Source: Kitasatospora sp. DSM 101779
GTDB taxonomy: Bacteria; Actinomycetota; Actinomycetes; Streptomycetales; Streptomycetaceae
Direction: 5' to 3'
Assembly: GCF_025655475.1 (NCBI RefSeq)
Contig: NZ_JAHTIK010000001.1
Coordinates: 8,124,606 to 8,188,605, forward strand
DNA length: 64,000 nt
The notes beneath the pieces were generated by a model. It saw only the letters and a program-made list of their open reading frames with translations, did no database searches and was not told the DNA's origin. Below are positions 26,615-35,031 of the stretch, one piece after another; position 1 is the stretch's first letter, and each line of letters opens with the position of its first letter. A program made the translations under genes and the position numbers.

Positions 26615-27229
26615 TCACCGCAGGAGCGCGAAGGCGAGGGCTGCTGCGCCGCCCAGTGCAGTTCCGGCGAGAACCTGCGCAGGCGTGTGGGCTTTGAGAG
26701 CGAGGCGGGACCAGCCGATGGCTGCGGCACCGGCGGGGGAGAGGACCATCGTCGGGCCGAAGACGAGTATCAGGGTCATCGCTGTGGTGCCGGCCGCGGA
26801 GTTGTGGATGGAGATCTGCCAGACGGTTACTGCCGTGGAGTAGACAAGGCCGACGAGCATGGCGCCGACCAGGGCGGAGACGTCGCGCGGTGCGCCGACC
26901 GTGTGGAGGAGGGCGAGGCCTGCGACGACGGAGAGGCCCGCCGTCATCGGCAGGAGGCGCTGGCGCCGCATGCGGATGTGCTTGTCCGTCAGAGCGCCGC
27001 GACGTACGCCGAACAGGATGAGGCTGATCGGGATGACGCCGCAGTACGGGGCGGCGAGCAGTCCCCAGCCCAGTCAGGTCCGGCTGTCCGTGCTGTGCCA
27101 GCCGATGAGAAGCAGGAGGGCAGTGACGAGGTTGGCCGGTGCGAGGACGTCCGTGAGGATGCGGGCGGCGTTCTCGGTGCCTGAGGAGGCGTTGAAAGCC
27201 GGGGGTGCGGGCGGGGCGAGCGTCCTCAT
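26615..27229 (-). pseudogene. PAP2-family membrane phosphatase with in-frame TGA
   Basis: From ATG 27229 (AGGAG 10 bases upstream) the frame reads a normal membrane protein start (ILTDVLAPANLVTALLLLIG). It then meets TGA at 27074-27076 and continues in the same frame without loss (GLLAAPYCGVIPISLILFGV). The rest carries the late PAP2 motifs: VWQISIHNSAAGTTAMTL and SRLALKAHTPAQVLAG. Four to five TM helices are preserved. A single nonsense change appears to be the only lesion, so inactivation is recent, or the base is miscalled. Restart at the ATG at 26971 would give a 118-residue C-terminal piece. Confidence 0.82.
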
Positions 27230-27371
27230 GCAGCGGGGCTCCTGGGCGGTTGCGGTGGTGGCGGTGAATCGGGTGGCGAGCGGGGAGGAGTAGACCGCGC
27301 ACATCTCGCGGAGGGCTCGTACTTCCTACGGGAGGTCGAGGTCTCCTGCGACGGGAACAGCGGCAGAGCCG

Positions 27372-27740
27372 GTGGCTGGGACGCCGGTCATTCGGGCGTG
27401 GCGAGCGGCTCGGATCGCTCTGTTCCTGTGCCACGGGCTGTCCGCGCGGACCTCGGTCGCCGTACTCGGAACCCTGATCTCGCTGGTGCTCATCGGCGTG
27501 CTCGGCCCGGTGTTCACCAACTGGGCCCACCTGACCGGCAATACCTCCGAGGAGACCGGCCTCATCCACGACCTCTACCCGAACATCGAGATCCGCGGAC
27601 TGTGCTGGCCGGCTTCATCATCGGTTCCCTGGGCGTGCTGGACGACGTGACGGTCACCCAGACATCGGCCGTGTGGGAGCTGAAACAGGCCGACCCCACC
27701 ATGAGCGCCCGCGCGGTGCTGGCGGGTGTCTGCCATGGCG
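27372..27740 (+). pseudogene. YibE/F-family permease fragment, frameshifted
   Basis: A central piece of a YibE/F protein is visible in two frames. First comes GLSARTSVAVLGTLISLVLI with TNWAHLTGNTSEETGLIHDL. Then a frame change near 27600 leads to LAGFIIGSLGVLDDVTVTQT and SAVWELKQADPTMSARAVL. The N-terminal half and last membrane helices are missing; the 3' end fuses to unrelated sequence just before the subtilase gene. It is a truncated, non-functional remnant. Confidence 0.7.
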
Positions 27741-27847
27741 GGATCTGGTCAAGGGCAACTCTCCTCAAATGGCTGGTGTTTGCGCAAAGCTGACCGGTCA
27801 TCTGGAACCGAAATCGGGACCGAATCTTCTACTCACCAGGGATGCTG

Positions 27848-30800
27848 ATGACCCTCGAATCCCCCGGCTCCATACCCACGGCCAGACGCGTAGGGCGCGT
27901 CGTGGCCGTGGCGGCTCTGGTGGCCGTCCTCGCGGCCACCGGCGCGGCGCCTGTCTTGGCGGCGGACGGGAACGGCGCTCCGAGCTCCGGCCCTGCCGTC
28001 AAGTCCGCCGATCAGAAGCTGGGTTCGGCCGATGCCGAGCTCCTGCAGGAGGCCAAGGCCAAGGGTGACGCGAATGTCACCGTCATGGTCGCCACGGCCC
28101 CCGGCCAGACCAAGCAGGTCGCCGACCAGCTCGACGCCGTCCCCGGCGCCTCGGTGGGCCAGGTCTACGACAGCCTCGGTTACGTGCGCGCCACCCTGCC
28201 CACCGGCAAGGCGGAGGGTGCGCTGAAGGCGGCCGCCAAGCTGTCGTCCGTGCACGGCATCGACCTGCGGCACGAGATCCAGCTGCCGGACCCGCGCCCC
28301 GACGCCAAGGGCGGGTCGGGCTCGGTCCAGAAGACCGCCGTGGAGTCCTACCCCGCACCGGACAAGAACACTCCCGCGAGGAACCCGTACAACCCGTCCT
28401 TCGAGACGGGCGCGGTGGACTTCGTCGCGAGGAACCCGCAGGCCGACGGCCGCGGTGTGACCATCGGCATCCTGGACTCGGGCGTCGATGTGAGCCACCC
28501 GGCCCTGCAGAAGACCACCACCGGCGAGCGCAAGATCGTCGACTGGGTCACCGCGACCGACCCGATCGCCGACGGCGACGCCACCTGGCGCGCCCAGATC
28601 ACCCCGGTCACCACCTCCGGCGGTACCTTCACCGCGGGCGGCGCGACCTGGAAGGCGCCCGAGGGCAGCTACCAGTGGAGCCGCTTCAGCGAGTCGATCA
28701 CCGCCAACGGTGACATGAAGGGCGATGTCAACCGGGACGGGGACACCACCGACCGGTTCGGCATGCTCTACGACGCGGCCGCCGGGACCGTCCGCGTCGA
28801 CACCGACCAGGACAACGACTTCACGAACAACGAGCCGATGAGGCCGTACAAGGACGGCTACCAGATCGGCTGGTTCGGCACGGACAACCCGGCGACCGAC
28901 GTCGCCGAGCGCATCCCGTTCGTGATCCAGATCCGCAAGGACGTCCCGATGGACCCGCTCGGCGGGGACTGGATCGGCAAGAAGGCCGACTTCGTCAACA
29001 TCGGCATCATCGAGTCCGAGCACGGCACGCACGTCGCCGGCATCACCGCCGCCAACAGCCTCTTCGGCGGCAGGATGAACGGAGAGGCGCCGGGCGCGAA
29101 GATCGTCTCCTCGCGTGCCTGCACCTGGTCCGGCGGCTGCACCAACATCGCCCTGACCGAGGGCATGATCGACCTCGTCGTCAACCGCGGCGTGGACATC
29201 GTCAACATGTCCATCGGAGGCCTGCCGGCGCTGAACGACGGCAACAACGCCCGTGCGGAGCTCTACAGGAACCTCATCGACACCTACGGTGTCCAGCTCG
29301 TCATCTCGGCGGGCAACGAGGGCCCCGGTGTCAACACCATCGGCGACCCCGGCCTCGCGGACAAGGTCATCTCCGTGGGCGCGGCGGTCTCCAAGGAGAC
29401 CTGGGCCGCCAACTACGGCTCCGGCGTGACCAAGAAGTACAACATGTTCCCCTTCTCCTCGCGCGGCCCGCGTGAGGACGGCGGATTCACGCCGACCATC
29501 ACCGCCCCCGGCGCGGCCATCAACACCATCCAGACCTGGCTGCCCGGCGCGCCCGTGAAGGAGGCCGGTTACAGCCTCCCGGCCGGTTACGGCATGCTCC
29601 AGGGCACCTCGATGTCCTCGCCGCAGGCCGCGGGCGCCAGCGCCCTGCTGATCTCGGCCGCCAAGCAGCACGGGATCGCGCTGTCCCCGGCGAGCCTGCG
29701 CACCGCGCTCACCAGCACCGCGAAGAAGATCGACGATGTTCCGGCGCACGCCCAGGGCTCGGGTCTGGTCAACGTCCTCGGCGCGTGGGAGTCCATCCAA
29801 CACGGCGCGAAGTCCGACGAGTTCACCGTCAAGGCGCCGGTCGACACCGCGATCGACCAGTTCCTGAAGACCCCCGGCTTCGGCACCGGCCTCTACGACC
29901 GCGAAGGCGGCCTGAAGGCTGGCCAGAAGAAGGTCTACGACGTCGTCGTCACGCGCACCACCGGCGTCGAGCACGGCACCCGCACCAAGCTGAGCTGGCG
30001 CAACAACGACGGCACGTTCAAGATCATCGGAGGCTCCGACTCCGTCAGGCTGCCGCTGAACAAGCCCGTCACCATCAAGGTCGAGGCCAAGCCGAGGACG
30101 GCCGGCGTGCACAGCGGCATCCTGCAGCTGGACGACGAGACCACCGAGGGCATCGACAAGCAGATCCTGACCACGGTCATCGCCTCCACCCCGCTGGCGG
30201 CCCCGGCCTACACCTTCTCGGACACCTCGTCCGTGCAGCGCAACAGCCACAAGTCGTATTTCGTCACCGTGCCGCAGGGCGCGAAGACCCTCGAGGTCGC
30301 CCTCGGCGGTCTCGCCGCGGGCAGCCAGACACGCTTCATCTCGATCCACCCGTACGGTGTGGGCATCGAGGACAGCGCGACCACCCAGTGCTACCCGAAC
30401 TACGACAACCCGGCGAACCAGTGCCGCCCGGACCTGCGGTCGTACGCCGACCCGCAGCCGGGCGTCTGGGAGGTCGAGGTCGAGTCGCGCCGCACCTCGC
30501 CGCTCCTCGACAACCCGTTCAAGCTGAACGTCTCCCTGCTCGGCGCGGCCTTCGACCCCGCGGTCAAGGTCCTGCCCGAGGCGAAACTGGGCACCCCGGC
30601 CCCGGTCCAGTGGACCGTCAAGAACGACGGTGCGGCCATCTCCGGCGGCAAGCTGAAGGGCGGCCCGCTCGGCTCCGCGAAGGTCGCCAGGCCGACCATC
30701 GCCAGCGGTGAGACCCAGACCACCGAGGTCACGATCGGCGAAGGCGTCTCCCGCCTCGACATCGCGATCGGCAAGGTCTCCGACACCGCCGCCGACCTCG

Positions 30801-31171
30801 ACCTCGACATCTACAAGGACGGCGTCAAGGTGGGATCCTCCGCCGACGGCGACTCCGAAGAGGCCGTGAGCCTGGTCAACCCGGCCGCGGGCACCTACCA
30901 GATCAAGGTGTTCGGCTACGCGGTCCCCTCCGGCTCCACCACCTACGACTACCGCGACGTGTACTTCTCGGCCGCCCTGGGCTCCGTCCAGGTCGACGAG
31001 GCCACCGCGGTGAACCTCGCCAACGGCGCCTCCACGGCGGTCTCGGCGAACGTCCTGGTCAGCGCCGCGGCCCCCGAGGGCCGACAGTTCTTCGGCCAAG
31101 TCCAGCTGCTCAACGCCCGCGGCACCGCCGCCGGCACCGGCAGCGTGCAGATCGACAAGGTCCTCCCGTAG
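27848..31171 (+). CDS. Large secreted subtilisin-like serine protease (S8 family)
   Basis: About 1107 residues with a Sec signal peptide (RVVAVAALVAVLAATGAAPVLA, shown in part). An I9-like propeptide (VTVMVATAPGQTKQVADQLD) precedes a split S8 catalytic domain. The triad is Asp in GILDSGVD (~206), His in HGTHVAGI (~393) and Ser in GTSMSSPQAAG (~588). A ~180-residue insert between Asp and His is typical of tripeptidyl-peptidase/TPP-like subtilases. Beta-sandwich domains fill the C-terminal ~450 residues. ATGs at 27842 and 27848 compete; the latter is better spaced from AGGG. No neighbour suggests a specific substrate; secretion and protein degradation are the safe reading. Confidence 0.93.
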   Translation: MTLESPGSIPTARRVGRVVAVAALVAVLAATGAAPVLAADGNGAPSSGPAVKSADQKLGSADAELLQEAKAKGDANVTVMVATAPGQTKQVADQLDAVPGASVGQVYDSLGYVRATLPTGKAEGALKAAAKLSSVHGIDLRHEIQLPDPRPDAKGGSGSVQKTAVESYPAPDKNTPARNPYNPSFETGAVDFVARNPQADGRGVTIGILDSGVDVSHPALQKTTTGERKIVDWVTATDPIADGDATWRAQITPVTTSGGTFTAGGATWKAPEGSYQWSRFSESITANGDMKGDVNRDGDTTDRFGMLYDAAAGTVRVDTDQDNDFTNNEPMRPYKDGYQIGWFGTDNPATDVAERIPFVIQIRKDVPMDPLGGDWIGKKADFVNIGIIESEHGTHVAGITAANSLFGGRMNGEAPGAKIVSSRACTWSGGCTNIALTEGMIDLVVNRGVDIVNMSIGGLPALNDGNNARAELYRNLIDTYGVQLVISAGNEGPGVNTIGDPGLADKVISVGAAVSKETWAANYGSGVTKKYNMFPFSSRGPREDGGFTPTITAPGAAINTIQTWLPGAPVKEAGYSLPAGYGMLQGTSMSSPQAAGASALLISAAKQHGIALSPASLRTALTSTAKKIDDVPAHAQGSGLVNVLGAWESIQHGAKSDEFTVKAPVDTAIDQFLKTPGFGTGLYDREGGLKAGQKKVYDVVVTRTTGVEHGTRTKLSWRNNDGTFKIIGGSDSVRLPLNKPVTIKVEAKPRTAGVHSGILQLDDETTEGIDKQILTTVIASTPLAAPAYTFSDTSSVQRNSHKSYFVTVPQGAKTLEVALGGLAAGSQTRFISIHPYGVGIEDSATTQCYPNYDNPANQCRPDLRSYADPQPGVWEVEVESRRTSPLLDNPFKLNVSLLGAAFDPAVKVLPEAKLGTPAPVQWTVKNDGAAISGGKLKGGPLGSAKVARPTIASGETQTTEVTIGEGVSRLDIAIGKVSDTAADLDLDIYKDGVKVGSSADGDSEEAVSLVNPAAGTYQIKVFGYAVPSGSTTYDYRDVYFSAALGSVQVDEATAVNLANGASTAVSANVLVSAAAPEGRQFFGQVQLLNARGTAAGTGSVQIDKVLP

Positions 31172-31191
31172 TCCCGTGGTACGGAGAGGAA

Positions 31192-31223
31192 CCGAAGGGC
31201 CGGTGCTCGCACCGGCCCTTCGG
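31192..31223 (+). terminator. Stem-loop terminator after the subtilase gene
   Basis: A perfect 15-bp inverted repeat (CCGAAGGGCCGGTGC at 31192-31206, complement at 31209-31223) lies 20 bases after the stop. A 2-base centre means an effective 4-base loop. No T tract follows. Confidence 0.8.
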
Positions 31224-31560
31224 GCTTCCCGCCCTGCCCGCCTACCTGCGCGCGAGGTGCTCCAGCGCCTGGCCGCCGGCCCCAAGGCCGACCCGGTCAA
31301 ACTGAAGAAGGCCCGCAAGGCGCTGGCACTCCTGCAGACCGACCCCCGCACCCCGGCCCGCACTCCCACCAGTACGAGAACTTCCCCGGTCACACCGACC
31401 AGAAGGTCTGGGACTCCTACGTCGGGAACCACACCCCTGACGCCTGGCGGATCTCCTGGACCTACGGCCCCGACGAGACGGACGACCAGGGCCAGACCGA
31501 CCAGGTCATCACCGTCCTGGTCATCCGCCCGCACCTGTGGCAGCACACCCGGCCCGGCCT
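31224..31560 (+). pseudogene. RelE/HigB-like toxin-family remnant, frameshifted
   Basis: One frame reads KKARKALALLQTDPR. After a one-base loss near 31350 the next frame reads SHQYENFPGHTDQKVWDSY, then WRISWTYGPDETDDQG and DQVITVLVIRPHLW. Joined, these match the usual layout of a small RelE-fold protein (conserved WRI and ITVL strands). No start codon with SD precedes the first piece and no antitoxin gene is adjacent. 31561-31809 holds nothing recognisable. Confidence 0.6.
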
Positions 31561-31809
31561 GACGGATCCATGCCCCCCGCCACCCGTACGGTCGGTGGTG
31601 CGGGCAGTGCTGTCGCCTGCATCGTCGGCCCGGCTGCTCCCCGTCTTGCTCCGGAGCCTCGTCGTGCCCATCGCCGCAGGTCAGCCGCCGGACTCAGGCC
31701 TTCCGTGCCCTTCTGATGCCCCCGACCGTCGACCCCGGGTCTCCATGCTGCTGTCCGGGGCCGACGGGGGGCGGGGCCAGCTGGACCACCGGTCGGATTG
31801 CTTGCTCGG

Positions 31810-32922
31810 TCAGGGGGCGACCTGTCCGATCTGGCTCGCGGAGTTCTCGGTGAACCAGAGGTCGCCGTCGGATCCGGTGGTGATCTCCAGCGCGTTCGAG
31901 CCGGACGTCGTGATCGCCGTTTCGGTGATCGTGCCGCCGGTGGTGATCCGGCCGATGTCGTTGCCGACGTTCTCCGTGAACCAGAGGGCGCCGTCCGGGC
32001 CGTTGGTGATGCCCCACGGGAACGGGAAGACGGCGTCGGTGAGGTTGTAGCCGGTGAATGATCCACCGGTGGTGACCTGCCCGATCTGCGAAGCCCCGGC
32101 GTCGGTGAACCACAGGTTGTCGTCCGGCCCCGAGGTGATGCCGATGGGCAGCGAGTCCAGGGCGGGGACGGCGTACTCGGTGACCGTGCCGCCGGTGGTG
32201 ATCCGGCCGATGCTTCCGTTCAGCACCTCGGTGAACCACAGGGCGCCGTCGGAGCCGGCGGTGATGCTCAGCGGGTAGGCGGCGGTGGTGACGGCGTACT
32301 CGGTGACCGTGCCGCCGGTGGTGATCCGGCCGATGCTGCTGGCGCCGGGCTCGGCGAACCACAGGGCGCCGTCGGGACCCGCGGTGATGCCCCACGGGTA
32401 GGCGCCGGAGGTGGGCAGCGTGTATTCGGTGAACGTGCCTCCGGTGGTGACCCGGCCGATCTTGTCGGTGTTCGACTCGGTGAACCACAGGGCGCCGTCA
32501 GGCCCGACGGTGATCCCGGCCGGACCCGAGGCGGAGGTCGGCACCGCGTATTCGGTGAACGAGCCGCCCGTGGTCACGCGCCCCACCGCGTTCGCGGCGT
32601 TCTCGGTGAACCACAGCGCGTCGTCGGGCCCCGCGGTGATGCCGACCGGACCCGAGGCGGAGGTGGGCGTCGCCCATTCGGTGAGGGAGGTGATCCGCTG
32701 GGCCTGCGGCGGCGCCGCAGGCCGGCCGCGCCGGGCGAGGCAGCTCACGAGTCCCGACGGCCCCCCGTGCCGCAGACAGGACTTCACCCACGGTCGCAGG
32801 GGCACGGGACGGGGCGGAGCTTCAGCCGCGGCAACGGCGTTGGGCGCGCCGACCGCGCCCGTCAGAGCCAGGACGGCGAACACACGAGAAAGCCGCCGGA
32901 GGCGGCCGGGACGGTGGGACAT
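31810..32922 (-). CDS. Secreted seven-bladed beta-propeller (virginiamycin B lyase-like)
   Basis: ATG at 32922 with AAAGGTG upstream gives 370 residues. A signal peptide (VFAVLALTGAVGAPNAVAAA) and a ~40-residue linker precede seven ~42-residue repeats. Each repeat has the pattern GITAGPDGALWFTE, then IGRITTGGTVTEY, the signature of Vgb/streptogramin-lyase propellers. The seven units predict a closed seven-blade ring. No histidine occurs anywhere in the propeller, although Vgb lyases use a catalytic His, so antibiotic-lyase activity is unlikely. It is more likely a binding or scaffold propeller at the surface. It is divergently oriented from the WxL-like gene at 33354. Confidence 0.88.
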   Translation of the reverse strand: MSHRPGRLRRLSRVFAVLALTGAVGAPNAVAAAEAPPRPVPLRPWVKSCLRHGGPSGLVSCLARRGRPAAPPQAQRITSLTEWATPTSASGPVGITAGPDDALWFTENAANAVGRVTTGGSFTEYAVPTSASGPAGITVGPDGALWFTESNTDKIGRVTTGGTFTEYTLPTSGAYPWGITAGPDGALWFAEPGASSIGRITTGGTVTEYAVTTAAYPLSITAGSDGALWFTEVLNGSIGRITTGGTVTEYAVPALDSLPIGITSGPDDNLWFTDAGASQIGQVTTGGSFTGYNLTDAVFPFPWGITNGPDGALWFTENVGNDIGRITTGGTITETAITTSGSNALEITTGSDGDLWFTENSASQIGQVAP

Positions 32923-33353
32923 GGAACACCTTTCAGACGAGAACACCGCGATCCGCGGCCGGATCGGCGCACGCAGGCCGGGACCGCCCAGGCGATCGCG
33001 CCGCGCACGCACAATCCCCGCCGGGCCGGGGCCGAAACAGTGAGACGAGTGATATCCCGACTTTTCATCAATCCAGACCATGGTGCGAAAAGTGATACTG
33101 GCGCATCTCTTCCGGGTGGATTCCGGTGCGGATCGGCCCAGTGCAGAGGCGGTCATCGATGCGAATTCATTAAGCAGTTCCGGAGCGGTGGTGATAAGTT
33201 TGCTGCCCGGCCTGACCGGGCCTCGGGGCCGTTCTCGGCCGAACGAGGGAATTGGCGTTTCGATGCCGTGCGTGTGCGGATAATAATCCGGGTTGCCGAC
33301 GGGGAGGCATTTCGAGCACTGCTGTCCATGTCAGGTCGAGAAGGAGAAAGTTC
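32923..33353. other. Divergent promoter region, propeller and WxL-like genes
   Basis: About 430 bases lie between two divergently transcribed secreted-protein genes. It is less GC-rich around 33060-33160 and 33280-33300, where promoters are likely. I cannot name reliable hexamers. No ORF here is supported. Confidence 0.45.
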
Positions 33354-33884
33354 ATGCGAATCCGATATTCTGTGGCCGCCGGCGCCGCCATCGCCGTTGC
33401 CATCGCCGGAGTGGCCAGCGCCGCCGACACGACGGTCACGTTCTCCGTCTCGGGCGGGGCGCTGTCGATCTCCGTCCCCAGCTCGGCGAGCCTGGGGAGC
33501 GGGTTGCCCGGAAATACCATCAACGCGCAGCTCGGCGCCGTCACCGTCACGGACGCCCGCGCCCTGCTCACCGCGTCCTGGGTCGCGTCCGTAACCTCCA
33601 CCAGTTTCACGACGGGTGGCGGCACACCGGCGGAAACCGTTCCGACCAGCGCGGTCTCCTACTGGTCGGGAACGGCGACCTCCACCACCGGCACGGGCAC
33701 CTTCACACCCGGCCAGGCCGCCTCCGCCAACGCCCAGACCCTCAGCAGCAGCCGCACCGCCTTCAGCCTCTCCGGCGGCACCGGCAACAACTCCGCCACG
33801 TGGAACCCCACGCTCGTCGTTGCCCTCCCCGCCGCCGCGGTGAACGGCACCTACACCGGGACGGTGACACATTCGATCGCCTAG
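33354..33884 (+). CDS. Secreted WxL-like surface protein
   Basis: ATG at 33354 with AAGGAG 8 bases upstream gives 176 residues. The signal peptide ends AGVASA. The rest is one Thr/Ser/Gly-rich beta domain: VTFSVSGGALSISVPSSA, LGAVTVTDARALLTASWVAS, GNNSATWNPTLVVALPAAAV, GTYTGTVTHSIA. This pattern (SISVP, VTVTD, two Trp motifs, TGTVTHS ending) is that of actinobacterial WxL-type domains, which in Firmicutes bind peptidoglycan non-covalently. It is homologous to the C-terminal domain of the protein at 35032-36534. The gene for a DUF916-like partner begins 28 bases downstream. Confidence 0.75.
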   Translation: MRIRYSVAAGAAIAVAIAGVASAADTTVTFSVSGGALSISVPSSASLGSGLPGNTINAQLGAVTVTDARALLTASWVASVTSTSFTTGGGTPAETVPTSAVSYWSGTATSTTGTGTFTPGQAASANAQTLSSSRTAFSLSGGTGNNSATWNPTLVVALPAAAVNGTYTGTVTHSIA

Positions 33885-33912
33885 CCGGGCGCGCGCGCTG
33901 AGCGCGGCCGCG

Positions 33913-34980
33913 GTGGTGCTCACGCTGGCCTGGGGCCCGTGCGCCGCCGCGGCCGCCCGCCCCATTCAGGCGGCGCCGTCCGCCGAGGGCAGCATCGGCC
34001 TCAAACTCCTCGACGCGCCCCGCGGCCGCGAAGCCGACCCCCGCGCGCACATGTACATCGTCGACCATCTCGCCCCCGGCACCGTCATCCACCGCCGACT
34101 GCAGGTGACGAACACCTCCGACACCGACCAGCGTGTCGACCTCTACGCCGCCTCCGCCGCGATCGACGGCGGCACCTTCAATGCCGACCCCGACCGCACC
34201 CAGAACGAGCTCACGACCTGGGTCTCGGTCGACGACTGCGCCGCGCAGAAGGCGGTGGCCGCCACACCTGGGGAGTGCGGCGCCCCGCGCGATAGCAGCG
34301 CGGCCACGCCGTCGGCGCCGCGCTCCCTCGTGCGCGACGTCCCGGCGCACGGCACGGCCGTGGTCGACCTCAGCGTCCGGGTCCCGCCGAAGGCGTCCGC
34401 GGGCGAGCGGTACGCCGTCGTGTGGGCGCAGGTCGCGGGCCCCGCTGATCCGGCCGGGAACGTCCGCATGGTCAACCGGGTCGGAGTGCGGATCTACCTC
34501 GACGTCGGCCCCGGGGGCGAGCCACCGTCCGACTTCCAGATCGGGGAGGTGACCCCCGCCCGCGCCCCCGACGGCACCCCCGAGGTGGTGGCAACCGTCC
34601 GCAACACCGGCAAGCGCGCCCTCGACATGACCGGATCGGTGTCCCTGGCCGACGGTCCGGGCTCACTCAGTGCCGGCCCCTTCCCGGCAAGCCTCGGCAC
34701 CACCCTCGGCATCGGCAGCACCGGGCGCGTCACGGTGCTGCTGGACCGGCAACTCCCGGCGGGCCCGTGGACGGTTCGCCTCACCCTGGCCAGCGGCCTG
34801 GTCCGTCACACCGTCACCGCCACCGTCACCTTTCCTGCCGGCTTCGCCGCCGGCGCGCCGGTCACTCCGCATGCGGTGGACTCCGCCTCGATGACGGCGG
34901 GCGTCTCCGCCGTCGCGCTGGGCGCCGTCGTCCTGGCCGCGTTCGGCTACGGGGTGGTGCGGCGCCGACGGACGGGTTGA
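33913..34980 (+). CDS. DUF916/WxL-interacting-like membrane-anchored protein
   Basis: Secreted N-terminus (VLTLAWGPCAAAAARP), then a DUF916-like region. It has Ig-like strands such as LKLLDAPRGREADPRAHMYI, RRLQVTNTSDTDQRVDLYAA and VDLSVRVPPKASAGERYAVV. A second beta-sandwich and a C-terminal TM (MTAGVSAVALGAVVLAAFGY) with RRRR close the protein. In Firmicutes, DUF916-type proteins are membrane partners of WxL proteins and help hold them at the wall. The start is awkward: GTG 33913 leaves a signal peptide without basic residues, whereas CTG at 33898 lies further upstream in the same frame. Translational coupling to the 33354 gene is likely. Confidence 0.78.
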   Translation: MVLTLAWGPCAAAAARPIQAAPSAEGSIGLKLLDAPRGREADPRAHMYIVDHLAPGTVIHRRLQVTNTSDTDQRVDLYAASAAIDGGTFNADPDRTQNELTTWVSVDDCAAQKAVAATPGECGAPRDSSAATPSAPRSLVRDVPAHGTAVVDLSVRVPPKASAGERYAVVWAQVAGPADPAGNVRMVNRVGVRIYLDVGPGGEPPSDFQIGEVTPARAPDGTPEVVATVRNTGKRALDMTGSVSLADGPGSLSAGPFPASLGTTLGIGSTGRVTVLLDRQLPAGPWTVRLTLASGLVRHTVTATVTFPAGFAAGAPVTPHAVDSASMTAGVSAVALGAVVLAAFGYGVVRRRRTG

Positions 34981-34990
34981 GGCCTCGCCC

Positions 34991-35024
34991 ACGCGCCCGT
35001 CGGCACAGTGGCCGGCGGGCGCGT
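34991..35024. terminator. Bidirectional terminator between convergent surface-protein genes
   Basis: A stem of 13 pairs with one G-T wobble (ACGCGCCCGTCGG paired with 35012-35024) and an 8-base loop lies between the stops at 34980 and 35032. It can serve both converging transcripts. Confidence 0.7.
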
Positions 35025-35031
35025 TTGCGCG

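Noticed and set aside
27833-31546. 1237-codon minus-strand frame over the subtilase
   Set aside because: It mirrors the codon bias of the subtilase, has no recognisable domains, and the plus frame carries the S8 triad.
31810-32922. Annotation as an active virginiamycin B lyase
   Set aside because: No histidine in the propeller, so the catalytic residue is missing.
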